From NCBI GenBank assembly GCA_002286855.1, contig NRSV01000084.1:1-64000 (forward strand): a stretch of 64,000 nt of DNA, given 5' to 3'. The notes under the pieces are model-generated. The model saw only the letters and a list, made by a program, of their open reading frames with translations. It did not search any database and was not told where the DNA came from. The position numbers were made by a program, and so were the translations under genes. The stretch is from Bipolaris cookei. Its lineage: Eukaryota; Ascomycota; Dothideomycetes; Pleosporales; Pleosporaceae. This document shows, one piece after another, positions 1 through 10,318 of the stretch. Positions within the stretch are counted from its first letter, which is position 1, and each line of letters starts with the position of its first letter.

Positions 1-426
1 GAGGCTAGAGAGCGTGACGCCATACAACAACAAGAAGAGGCGGCAGCAAAACTCCAAAAAGAGCAGGATAGAGAGGCACGTGCTGCTGCTGCCGCATGCC
101 GAAAGCAGCTTCAAGCAGAGGCAAAGGCAGAGCGTGAGGTGGCCAAGATAGCAAGGGCAAAGGAGCGTGAGGCACGTGCCGCGCAGCTAGCTGCCGCGAG
201 GGCACGCAAAGCTGAAGAACGCGCTGCTGCAACTGCAAAAAAACTTCGAGATACGCAAAACAAAGCTATCCGAAAAGCCTCATCATCTCAAAAGTCAAAA
301 GTTACTAAGCGTGGTGGTGTTGCGGCTGCTCAAAGTAGTAGTAGTGTTGCGGAGCCAATCCCTAAGCCTCCGCCCAAAACCACCACGCGCGGCCGGAATA
401 TTAAGTTGCCGAAGAAATATGAGTAA
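1..426 (+). pseudogene. C-terminal fragment of a pogo/Fot1-type transposase (5' end outside window)
   Basis: The reading frame is open from base 1 to the stop at 424-426. It encodes a highly charged Ala/Arg/Glu/Lys-rich coiled-coil tail ending in TTRGRNIKLPKKYE. Tails of this kind (repeated KAEERAA-like blocks, then a TRxGRxxKxP end) are typical of the C-terminus of fungal pogo/Fot1 DDE transposases. No catalytic residues lie inside the window, so this is inferred from the tail alone. It sits beside two other transposon relics. Whether the complete element is intact cannot be judged here. Confidence 0.5.
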
Positions 427-574
427 ATATAAATATACTGTATTACTGGCAGACTACTCCAACAAAAAATCTGGTGATATCAGCTTTTGCATGGGGCTGT
501 ACAGCTTCATTTGTGTGGGTGCCCATATATACAGTCGGTGTTGCGTTCCGAGACGGTGTTGCAGCACTGACCAC

Positions 575-1255
575 CTACAATAGTGTTAGTAGCATCTGGT
601 AGTAGGACGCTGGTTTTGCTGGTTTTGTTGGTTTTTTCTTTGGTTGGACTGTTGTTGAGGGTTGGTTTTCTGTATCTTTTGCTGCAATTGCAGCGTAGGA
701 GGTTTGGGCTGGTTATGGAGCTTGTTGGGTAGCTCCTGGTTGGGCTTTTGAAGCTACATTAGTAGCTTGTTTAAGCGTTTTTGTCGCTTGTTGCGAGGCG
801 TTTGCGAGCGTGGCTGAGTGGTAGGCTAGCTTTGCAGATAGTTTTTCTGTAATCTGGTTTACTACTCGGCCAATTTCTGTATAGTCTCTGAAGACGTCTA
901 GAAGCTCTAGCAGCTTATTTTGGAAGACGTGGGATTCGGCCATTGTTGAAGCTTGTAGAATTAGGTCTCTTGCCCAACAAATGGCTTGTTGTTGGTCTTT
1001 TGCTATAGGTTTTTCTGTGGATTGATTTTGGAACGGGTTTCGAATTGGTTGGGTTACTTTTGGTGAGAAGTTGGCTTGGCGTTTATTTGGTGGTAGAATT
1101 GGCAGTTCAAATAAACTGCCTTGGTTGGCTGGTTGGGTAGGGGTGGCTGGGAGGGGTTCGATGTCCATTTCTCTTTCGATTTGATCCTCTGGACCTCGGC
1201 TTTCTTGTCTATTCCTTTGGGTGTTAGCTGCTCTAGTGTCGCTGTCAGGCGGCAT
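575..1255 (-). pseudogene. LINE-type retrotransposon ORF1 (gag-like) relic
   Basis: An ATG at 1255 opens a 180-codon frame ending at a TAA (713-715). The same frame continues without shift for 45 more codons to a TAG (575-577). The segment after the TAA contains QTSYAAIAAK, and the part before it contains FQNKLLELLDVFRDYTE followed by an Ala/Thr-rich coiled region. Both resemble ORF1 proteins of fungal Tad1-like LINEs. The TAA fits a CAA codon changed by C to T. No reverse transcriptase or endonuclease part is present, so this is a truncated copy. The family call rests on recalled motif similarity only. Confidence 0.45.
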
Positions 1256-1985
1256 CTTATTAGTTAGCTCTTAGTCAGCTACAGAGGTGGTCTGTATGTT
1301 TTTCTTTTCGCGGATGAGATGTGTCCAAATTAGTTGCTTTTACAGCTTCTAGTTCAACAGCGCGTGAGCTGCACGACTTGGCACTGGTTGTAATCGATTT
1401 CTTGGGATGGATTTGTATATATTGGATAGAAGTTACACCTATTCTGGAAAACTCGAAGTTGGTGTGTGACGTGGCTTCCTTTCTAGCTTACCGGGCTATT
1501 CGCAGAAGTGTACTGTCACAGAGGAGCAGAGGGGTGTTAGAGGAGAGTTAGTCAACAGTGTTAATAGAACGAGCGATAGCACAGTTAACAATGCACTTTT
1601 TCGAGCCGGAGGCCGATATGCTACAAGTACGAGAGCTGCAGAGTGAATGCGCATTACGCTTTTCTATATGCAGGCACGTTGTGGACAATCCGAGGGTCTG
1701 GGTCTGAAAGAGAAAGCGCCCCATTACACCGTGCGTCCCAGCACGTAGGGATGGACGTTACGGCTAGAGTATCATCTTCGCCTATACTATTATTTGAAGG
1801 CAACGCGGATGCAGACGATACCGACTAGGCGCTGTGCGAATACTAGTCAATCGGAGACCTCATAGAAGATACCAGCATTACCACAGTGCTAAGCGTAGAT
1901 TAGCAGCAAAGGAAAGACATACAAGGATAAGCTAAAGCTCCAAACATAACTTTCTAGAAGCAGAGCTATAAGTGCTAGAGTTTTC
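1256..1985. other. Gene-free stretch between transposon relics
   Basis: About 730 bp with only short open frames. The longest, 1321-1551 on the plus strand, starts at a non-ATG codon and encodes nothing recognisable. The stretch is probably degraded transposon or spacer DNA. No terminal inverted repeat was identified by eye. Confidence 0.4.
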
Positions 1986-3644
1986 CTAGTACATCCGCGC
2001 TACGGGAGCCCTCCACGACGTGGAAGCGCTTGCTGGTGCTATCGCTTCGTACACCCGCAGGGTTTCACTTTTATACAACGACGAACTGGCGTCTGTTTCT
2101 AGTGTGAGACCCTTGCGTTTACGACTACGCTGCCTCTTCTTTGCGGCAGCTTCTTCTTTTGCAGCACGCCTTGCCTTCGCCTTGCGTAGCACGACTGGCC
2201 TGGTGGATCGACGAGCTTTAGCTTCGTTGTTTATCTTGAAAAGAGATTGGTTGCGGTCCTTTAGAACGACTTGCTCAGCAAACGAGATCTGAGCAGCATT
2301 TGCGAGTTTCTGTATACGTTTCTTTGTCTCGTCGGCCAGATGGGTGTCCTGCTTAATCGTGTTATGTAACGATGTAAGCGCTTCCGCTGTCACTGGTGTT
2401 ACTGGCGGCATAGGCATTTGAGGCGTCGTGTTATTCTCATTAGTGCTTGCAATAGTGGTTCCTGGAACGTCAACTGCAGCTAGAGGCTTTGGGATGTCTT
2501 TCAATGCTCTATTTGGATTAAAAGGGTACAGGCCGGTTGCAGACCACCCAGGCCTGATATTCCTTGGGGTTAATGCTCTTTCCCTGGCAGGACGGTATGA
2601 GTAGGTGAAATGCTCTTTGCCGACTATGTCTACGCCTCCTCGGTTCAGTCGTTCAACCTGGTCACGGTATGCCGTTTTCAAGGGTACGAAAGGCCCAACA
2701 TCGCAGGGTTGTAGCTTATGAGATGTGTGAGCGGGCAAACGACACAGAATGATGTTGTTAGTAAGACAGAACTCCAGGATCTCAAGCGTCTCATGGCTCC
2801 CGAAGCCATCGCACACCAACACACGTGGCTTTTGGTTAGCTTATGTTTTAGTTTGAGGATCGAACACACGCGTAAGCCACTCTACACTGATCTTAGAGTC
2901 GTTGTACCCGTTCTCAGAGTGCGCATAGTGCCATCCTGGCGTCTTGTGAGTGGTCCAATTGCTGCGGTGGGTTGAAGTGGGCCAGATAATCAGCGGTGGC
3001 AGTGCTCTACCATCTGCACTTACGCATTCGACTGCGGTGACCATCGTCCGTTTCACGCCTCCACCTCTATAGTTCCGCCGGCCATCCTTACCTACCAGGA
3101 CCTTAACCGAACCAAGCATGCTTAGCATGACACCAGTCTCATCCATATTATAGACGTTTTCTGGGAGGATATCCAGATTCTGCAGTACCTGTCTGACCAC
3201 ATCAAACCACTCGACTATCTTGTCATATACCTTGTTCTCGTGACGCTTCCAGTCTATCGATTTGACTTTTCTCGTTTGCAGCTCAGGGTGCCGCTCGGCG
3301 AAGGCTTTCGGCCAGTTCTTGCCTGGGGGCTTGATTGGTTGCGTCTTCGTAGACCGCTGACGGACTATACTAAAAGCTAAGAAGCAGATGAACTTCATTC
3401 ACATTGGGTGGCCAAGGGTGGAGATCAGTAGCAAGAACTAGATCAGACCTTTCTCCTCCTCTCGGTTGAGGTACTGCTGGCTTCGAGCCTACTGGCTTCG
3501 AGCCTGCTCCTCCCGCGAGCGTCGTCCGTTACGCCAATGGACCAGGGTGGAGATTGGGACATTGCTGTGTTCTGATCGAGCAGCAAACGTATCGGGCACG
3601 CCTGCAGGCAGAGCCTGCGCCAGCGCTCGGCTAGCTGGGTCCAT
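1986..3644 (-). pseudogene. Relic pogo/Fot1 (DD35D) transposase with four in-frame stops
   Basis: One continuous frame on the minus strand runs from ATG 3644 to the stop near 1986, about 550 codons. It is interrupted by TAG (3489-3491), TAG (3438-3440), TGA (3399-3401) and TAA (2841-2843) but has no frameshift. It shows the helix-turn-helix region (ERSNVP-like HSNVPISTL, then GRRSREEQA), a CENP-B-like segment ending at GKNWPKAFAERHPEL, first catalytic Asp in YNMDETGVM, second in LVCDGFGSH, and third in LQPCDVGPF. There are 35 residues between the second and third Asp. The tail is basic and KR-rich. Every stop can be derived from CAG, CAA or CGA by one C-to-T change, as expected from RIP. A 15-bp direct duplication (about 3480-3509) repeats ARSQ around the first stop. 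Non-functional. Confidence 0.85.
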
Positions 3645-4309
3645 GGCAACGTATGTGGAGGGAGGAGGGCTGGCTCGCACAAAACACCAACAACGGCCTC
3701 ACCTTCTACACGGTCGGCTCCTAAGAATAACTAGCAGGCGTAGCACGCGAGGTGAGAAGCTTTGAGAAGCATGCGCCATAGCTTGAGCGATTCGAGCATA
3801 GCGTATGTGTACAGTATAGGACGCTGAATATATATAAAACGTGCTTTCTCAGCACGTGAACGTTGCTTGTTCAAATGCGGGAGCTTGCTTAACTCCGTGG
3901 ATGATTCCGGACGAGGTCTTATGGGTCACTACTTGACTTCGCAACCTAATCGTAGCTGCTAGACATACTGGCGCATATCCTAACATCTCCGAGATAGGGC
4001 TTATTGTCGTATTGAATAAGAAGACAGGGGTAGGTCGTATTCATAGTGGACGGCGCTGCACATAGATTCCTTGTAACGTCAACCAAGACTGCTGTAATCT
4101 TGCTTTCTAATGTTTGAGATAAGTTTGACTACGTACCGAGTACATTATTGGATTATTCTGAACTCGATAGGATAATGGGCTGCTGATTGGTGTTACTGGA
4201 AGATCTTCATGACTCTGCGCGGTGGGATGTTCTACCCACGGGGAGGGAGGTTACCCTTTTCCCTATTCCTCCCAGACCATTTATCGCATTCTCGCATCCC
4301 CGACACGCC
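3645..4309. other. Intergenic, transposon flank
   Basis: No supported gene. It contains a perfect 7-bp stem with a 5-base loop at 3839-3857 just after a TATATATAAAA stretch. This could be a transposon end or chance. Otherwise nothing recognised. Confidence 0.4.
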
Positions 4310-5088
4310 TCACGGCGCGGCCTCGATGTCTTTGGTCATGTGCAAAATGCGAATGCGCTCCCCATTCGGACACGTGACGGCGTCTTCGCGGCCACTCCTC
4401 ACATAGCCGCAGCGTTCATACAGCGCGACGCCACTGAGTGTGGCCCCCATTTCCAAGCGCGAGAACCCCAGCGTCTGCCCCGGTTTCCCACACAGCGCTG
4501 CCCGCTCACAGTGCCGCATCATCATTGTGCCGAGGCCGCGCCGCGCATACGCCGGCGACGTGAAGATGGCGCGGATGCTGGCGCGGTCGACGGAGGGATC
4601 GCGCTTTGCGGGCATGCGCAGTGTAGAGGGCGCGGAGTCCCCGCCGTACAGTGTTTTGCGGAAGGACCACCCGCCGCAGGCGCAGATGATGCTGGGCTGC
4701 GAGACCGGGTGCAGGATGAAGTACGTTCTGTTTTTACGTACGTTTCTAGTCAGTTTTGCTTGCTTACTGCAAAAAGAGGGGTACTTTTTTCATTGTAGTA
4801 TTGTATATGGATGGATGTAGATTGCAGGGCGTGTTTGTGCAAATGCGGGCAATGCGACGATCGAGTGAAACGTTTTACTTACTGATCGTGAATTAAGACT
4901 GAATCGGGGCCGAAGAGGTAGCCTATTGAGCCGTCGAGCTCGGCTTGTGTGTAGTATCCTTTGCCCAGGGCGCGGAGGGAGTCGCCTATCATTTGCTGTA
5001 AGGCGGGAATATCATCGGGTGTTGCGATGCGGAATTCAAAGTTGTGTGTTGCCTCTTGGGCTTTTGCGTCAGCGATTGGGTGGTTCAT
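4310..5088 (-). CDS. GNAT-family N-acetyltransferase, two exons
   Basis: Transfers an acetyl group from acetyl-CoA; the substrate cannot be read from sequence. Exons are 5088-4883 and 4727-4310 (207 aa). The intron (4728-4882, 155 bp) has donor GTAAGT and acceptor ACAG, and splicing gives LIHDQ|TYFILHPV. This joins the N-terminal half (FEFRIATPDDIPALQQMI) to CGGWSFRKTLYGGD. The acetyl-CoA-binding motif A is SPAYARRGLGTMM (R-R-G-L-G-T), about residues 148-160, and the C-terminal motif is ALYERCGYV. Length and order suit small fungal GNAT enzymes. The start at 5088 is the first ATG before the conserved FRIAT strand. It is the first intact gene next to the transposon cluster. Confidence 0.85.
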
Positions 5089-7392
5089 ATTCTCTGGTAG
5101 AAGTTTAAAATAAGAGGTACAGTGGCATTGTTTGAAATTAAGGTATACCGGACGATAAAAGTGTCTTGGGGAAAAAAATGTAGCATTGAACAGGCTATGC
5201 AAGATCAATCTTTTGAATCCTACAGATATACTAGAGGTACATGCATGCAATATCATAACGGTCTTGTGCTCGGCCTTACAAAATGCCCCGTCATCAGGAC
5301 ATGGGTGGTGAACCACCCTCTGATGGCGGCGTTTGCTTTCCCGTCGGGAACCCACCCGTTCTTTTATCAATCAATCAACCAGCGTCCACACGTACTATCA
5401 ATACCGGAGTCTTGGTAGGGAAGGCATTATACTGCCAAGCCATAATCGGTATCTGAGCGGCATCCCAAACAGCGCCTCAGGAACCCTGTCCCCACAGAAC
5501 TCCAGCCGAGGTTTCCAGACGCGAAAGTGGAAAGGAGGGGATGCTCCATGCATATAGTACTTATGCGACCAAAGGTTTCCCCCACATACATTCACGGCGC
5601 AGCCTTACGACGGAAAGAAAAAAAAGGCCCAGAAGCAAAGTCCCCCTTGTTCGTATTGTGTTGTGTCGTGCAACGAGGACTTGACTCGTGTCGTGGACAC
5701 ATAACACCTCCCATTTTGAGTCTGCCCTACGACGGCAGATACCTGTTTACAGATCATCAGCCAGCATAACTGAAACGCGTGTGGCACTTTTTATTCCGAA
5801 TTGAGAGATGCGCATGCGGTTGCGGGAGCCCAAAGATGCCTAATGTTTCGAAACGAACATCGGGGTCTGCGTAGTGGTGGGATATTGGCTGCAAGACGAG
5901 TCGTGGGCTTGTTACCACATGAGTCTTTAGATTTCCTTTTTCGTATGTATGCGATTAAAGCGGGTTGCTTTGGAATTCCAAATCGGGGTTGTGTAGGCTG
6001 CGATTCGTAGTGGGTCGATTGATGCTGATGGATTGTCCCAATTGACACAAGTTCATATCGCGGTTTGGTGCTGAACAGAATGTTAAAGTTCAACTCGGCT
6101 GGTTGCAATAGGATTGACCCAATTCGGTCCCAAAGCGCTGACCCAACGCGACTAAAACCTCGTTCTTAAGAGATTCTTCCCGGTCATGTGATCTAGACTC
6201 CATTAATAGCAGCACTTGCCCGTGATCAGCTCACCCTCAAGTCCATCTATCTACATCGATCAACCCGTAAAGTAGGCGTTGCCAGTGTTTCGGTATGGTG
6301 CTAGTCGGTTGCTTCTTGCGTCAGGCTCTGGGTCTGAAACGACCAACAGTGCCCGTGGCCCCCCTGTGCGCTAGTCGTATAGTGGGCGGCATATTGGCGG
6401 GACGATCCCGGGAGCACGTCGATCACCTTTATACAAATGATACTTATATGCAAAAAGCTTGTCTACACTTGTTAGTTATGCTGCGCAACCTGCCTGACCC
6501 TTTATAAAATGTGGTTTTTGTGTAATGCTCCATGGCCACAGACTGCCTGATGAATACCTCAGACAAAGACATCTGCATTGGATTTGTGAGGTCATTCGGG
6601 GCATTCCGAGACAGACATCCACGTTTCTTGTCAAAGTCTTACACTGACAGCTCATCGACAAACGTCTCTGCAACCAATGACGGAAGGTACAGACTTCAAG
6701 GTGCCGAGGCATGTCAATTTTTCTGAGAACGTACCATGTCTGTTGTCAAGCAAGTCAGTGGCCCTGTTACAAATTCTACGGGGGTGTTTGACAAAAGCAT
6801 GACCTAGCCGCATGAGCGTTGGTCTGAGTACTCGGTAGTCGGGTATTTGCACTCCTGTGACTGGCTACCAGCCTTGGGGTGTAGGGCTGGGATCGACAGC
6901 CCAGAACTTGTGTATTGCCGACTTCTATTCTTACTCGGGTCCTCCATCACTACCGTGCACTTGGCAAGCTCCTGGCCGGCTTTTGCATAGCCATGGCTTT
7001 CTCCCCAAGACCGTATTCATGCAGGGTTAGCCAATAGTCCATCGTGCCGTTGGACAGATTGCCCGGCAGGTTCCTTTCATGGTACTGTTCTATGTGCTTT
7101 ACGACTAAGAACTTGTCGTGTCGGCATGGTCAAGGGCACTGATGTCCTTTGCGTCCCGCAAGATCGTCATGGGTTGATTGAACTGGGCATCACCTTCGGA
7201 GGCCTTGGAGGTATAAGAAGGTCAGACACCAGCCTCTATTGATCACCATCAACAGTTCGACCGTTGTAACAGAGCTGGTGTTCATATTCGCATCCCTTCG
7301 CTTGATTTTCTTGACTCCTCCAGTCTTTCGCTTTCATATTTACTTCAAAGAACCAGCTTTCAACCTTAACTGACTTTTTTCTGATCGAGAAA
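5089..7392. other. Gene-poor intergenic region upstream of the cutinase
   Basis: About 2.3 kb. Open frames here (for example 5791-6108 minus) are short, lack family motifs and have poor composition, so none is called. The right end is presumably the cutinase promoter, with a TATAAG at 7212-7217 about 180 bp before the start codon. Confidence 0.4.
7212..7217 (+). promoter_or_regulatory. Possible TATA element of the cutinase gene
   Basis: TATAAG lies about 180 bp upstream of the cutinase ATG, followed by a pyrimidine-rich leader. It is placed by position and motif only. Confidence 0.3.
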
Positions 7393-8196
7393 ATGTACAC
7401 CAAATTCATTCTCATTGCTGCACTTGCTGGCATTGCGACAGCCGGTCCTATTGAAAGTCGCCAACTCTTTGGAGGCACTGGCAGCAGTGCGAGCGAATTC
7501 AGTCAAGGCGGTTGCAAACCAGTTCTCTTTGCTTTTACTCGTGGCTCAACGGAAATTGGCAACATGGTTTGTAGGCCCACACAAATAGCAATTTAGCACT
7601 ACTAAAACAACCAGGGAACTGTTGTCGGACCACCTACCTCGGATGGCCTGAAGAAGGCATTTGGAAAAGACAACGTTGCTACTGAGGGCATCCCTTATGC
7701 TGCTGCGCTCGGCACCAACGCACTTCCCGGTGGCACTGATAGCCGATCCAAGGAGCTCCTCAAGTCGACGCTCACCTCCATGGCCCAAAAGTGCCCGGAT
7801 TCCGTCATTGTTTCTTCGGGCTACAGTCAGGGCGCAGCGGTGAACCACCGTGCTATCGAAGAGCTTGATGCAGGCGTCAAGGACCAGATTGCTGGTGTGG
7901 TGCTCTACGGCGACACACAAAAGCTCCAGGACCGCAATCAAATTCCTAACTTCCCAAAGGAAAAGGTCAAGATCATCTGCCAGCCTGGTGATGCTGTTTG
8001 CGTTGGTACCCTGGCCGTGCTGCCTGCACACTTAACGTACGGTCTCCGGGCCGATGAGGGCGTGGAGTTCTTGGTGCAACAGATCAAGGGTGCTCAGGCC
8101 AAGATCAAGGCGAGAAATGCGAAGCGCGAGGTTGAGAATGCCGCAGGAGTTGTAGCCGAGACTGTCAAGCGTGTTGCAAAGGCGATTGTAGCCTAG
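7393..8196 (+). CDS. Cutinase (CE5 family), secreted
   Basis: Extracellular serine esterase that would hydrolyse cutin or related polyesters. Exons are 7393-7566 and 7615-8196 (251 aa). The 48-bp intron has donor GTTTGT, a CTAAAAC branch-like site and acceptor CCAG, and joins STEIGNM to GTVVGPP. The signal peptide is residues 1-17 (MYTKFILIAALAGIATA). Family motifs are FAFTRGSTE with the oxyanion region, the nucleophile in GYSQG (Ser about 129), Asp in the CQPGDAVC loop, and His in PAHLTYG. Four Cys (GGCKP, QKCPDS, and the two of CQPGDAVC) could form the usual two disulfides. The C-terminal 40 residues form a Lys/Ala-rich helix longer than in Fusarium cutinase. Substrate preference (cutin or suberin) is not determinable. 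Confidence 0.93.
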
Positions 8197-8858
8197 GTTT
8201 GCTGTTGTTGATCGACGGCATGGGTCGGAGACTGCTATGACTGGGTCACACTGTCATTTGATGAACATATCTCTTTCCTCTTCTTCTGCTGTTAGCCTCC
8301 TCATAACTTATGAATTCATTGCTTTACGTCTGAAATACTCGAGTTGGAGTCTTGTGTGAGATGAAAGTTGCTGATTGGTCTACTGACCACGATGTTTGTA
8401 CCTGGGTAATCGATAAGCACTTGGTGTTTCCCAGCCCCTGCTCTCGATCCCTCTCCATCGCTACCTACATAATGTACTTGCAACCACCACGACTCTCGAT
8501 CGAAACCTATTGTATAATGGGCAAAGACTGGAGTACATGCAATTAGCACAAATGGCGCTGTACTACAGGCTTACATAGTCTTGCCATACGTTAGCATTGC
8601 CAATGGCTAATCACTACCCCGCATCTGATCGCGCCCTAATGGCTGGGTGGTGGTGTCAGGGTATGAGGTTTGTCGCACGTGTCTACTAGCTCTGCAGACA
8701 TGTTGGGGTTTATACAGCGGACAAAAGAGTAGCGAGTTTCCTGGCGACATGTCTACCACGGACTGCGCTTGCTACTAGGCCACTCACGTCAAGCGGCACT
8801 ATACACTACTTTACACTGAGCTTGCAGCAGTTTGTACAGTCCGTTTATCCCTCCAAAC
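8197..8858. other. Intergenic between cutinase and BLS1-like gene
   Basis: No gene seen. Cutinase 3' UTR and promoter of the next gene are presumed. Confidence 0.4.
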
Positions 8859-9296
8859 ATGAGCAGCACCCAACAGTCCGTCTCAGGGACTGCCCCGCAA
8901 ACTGTCAACATGTCTTCTCCAAGCGCGTCGTTAGAGGAAGCAGCTCGCCGGCAGGCGGAAGCGCGCGCCGCCGTCACAGCATCTTTGGCGTCTATAGGCG
9001 CGTCTGTCGACAACGAGATGCGCACGCGGACAGCGGACCTCCATGCGAACTCGACAGCGATAGCCAAGCAGGAGAAGGAACTGGCAAAGCAGACAGCGGC
9101 GCTGGCAAAGCAGCGGGCCGAGTGGGACAAGCTATTGCAGGGAGGCACCAAAAAACTGAACGAGGTGGGAGATATACAGAACTGGGCGGAGATGATTGAG
9201 CGAGACTTGCTGGTTCTGGAAGAGACGATGAGGCTGGTTGATGGAGAAGGGGAAGATGGGAGGGAGGAGTCTGCGAGCGGGACGCGCAGGTGGTAG
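8859..9296 (+). CDS. BLS1: BLOC-1 subunit 1 homologue (BLS1/GCN5L1 family)
   Basis: Single exon, 145 aa from the ATG at 8859, which has A at -3. The central region (about residues 25-125) is a long coiled coil with alternating Ala/Glu/Lys heptads, followed by NEVGDIQNWAEMIERDL. This corresponds to the most conserved block of BLOC1S1/GCN5L1 (GDVENWARSIE-like in animals). In yeast and animals the family is a subunit of the BLOC-1 endosomal trafficking complex; the animal protein is also linked to mitochondrial acetylation. The Ser/Thr-rich N-terminus and the acidic C-terminal tail are variable. The call rests on one conserved block plus coiled-coil architecture. Confidence 0.75.
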   Translation: MSSTQQSVSGTAPQTVNMSSPSASLEEAARRQAEARAAVTASLASIGASVDNEMRTRTADLHANSTAIAKQEKELAKQTAALAKQRAEWDKLLQGGTKKLNEVGDIQNWAEMIERDLLVLEETMRLVDGEGEDGREESASGTRRW

Positions 9297-10318
9297 ATAC
9301 AGGATGGTGGTACCTATGTATCATGCACGAGCACCCTGATGAGAGATGGGAGGAGATGTTGCAGTTGAGTCGGTGGTGCTTTCATACACCTACTGGCGAT
9401 GACCTATACTGAGATACATACATATTGTCGTTGTTTTTTGGCTATGGAGTCATGGATGGTGCAATAGTAGCTCTGTGTTATGTACGGATGTCGTCATGGC
9501 CAGGTTGGGGCGATGATGTGGGGTTCTTTGATTGTAGTATGAAGCTGCAGCCGCTTTCGAGCTGTAGTCGTTGGAGACAGTCGATGGTCATGCAAAAATA
9601 TTTCAAGTTTATTCCAGGGGCATCAATAAGTCCGGACAAGTATGGCCGTCTCTCTAGATAGTTACAGAGGGCAGGGAGTTGTTGTGTGATGCTCCACGCT
9701 CGGATCAGTAGGGGGCTCGGGCGGGCTACAAGGGAGCGGAAACTGTTATGGCATTATTACTTTGCTGGCGGCCGCCAGTAGCTAAAGCTTCAAGAAGCAC
9801 TTCACCATCTCCCCGTCTCTATCCACCTCTCTCGCCCACGCTGTCCACCAGCACACAGGCGCCAGACCAACAGTTTTTGTGCATCACCTCCGCCAAGAGA
9901 CTTTTGCTCCCGCTGCACTAGATCCACGCCTGCACCGTGGTATCCAGCAGCAGGCCTGCCCGCCCACGCCTCTTTTCCTACCAAAGCCGCCCGCTGCCTT
10001 GACCTGTCCACACGCCCTTACCTGCCCAAGACGACCGACGACATCACGAATCACGACCCTGATTTTCGCTCCTCACACGTCGCAGTTACTCTACCTTTCT
10101 GCGCTCCCGCTCAACAAGGGCACTCGCAGCCCGCCGCACGACAGACGGACAGGCGGACAGATTGATTGATTGCCCGACAGGCATCCTTTCCACCGCCACG
10201 CATATCCAGTCGGACTGCCTGCCACGCCCTCTCGACTCACCACCACCCGCCTGCCAGACACCGCCTGCCACAAGCTTGCATGTGAGGAGGCTTCGTCTTC
10301 CGAGCGCCCGGCGCAAAC
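9297..10318. other. Promoter and long leader of the TOM1 gene
   Basis: About 1 kb. The 500 bp before the TOM1 ATG are C-rich with many CACC/GCCC tracts, as in leaders of highly expressed fungal housekeeping genes. Small open frames occur but none is supported as a gene. Confidence 0.4.

Noticed and set aside
3839..3857. Perfect hairpin next to a TATA-like run
   Set aside because: A single short stem with no link to a gene or a matching transposon end; not enough for a terminator or attachment-site call.
5791..6108. 105-codon minus-strand frame between the GNAT and cutinase genes
   Set aside because: No family features, no splice-supported extension, and an overlapping frame on the other strand; likely chance.
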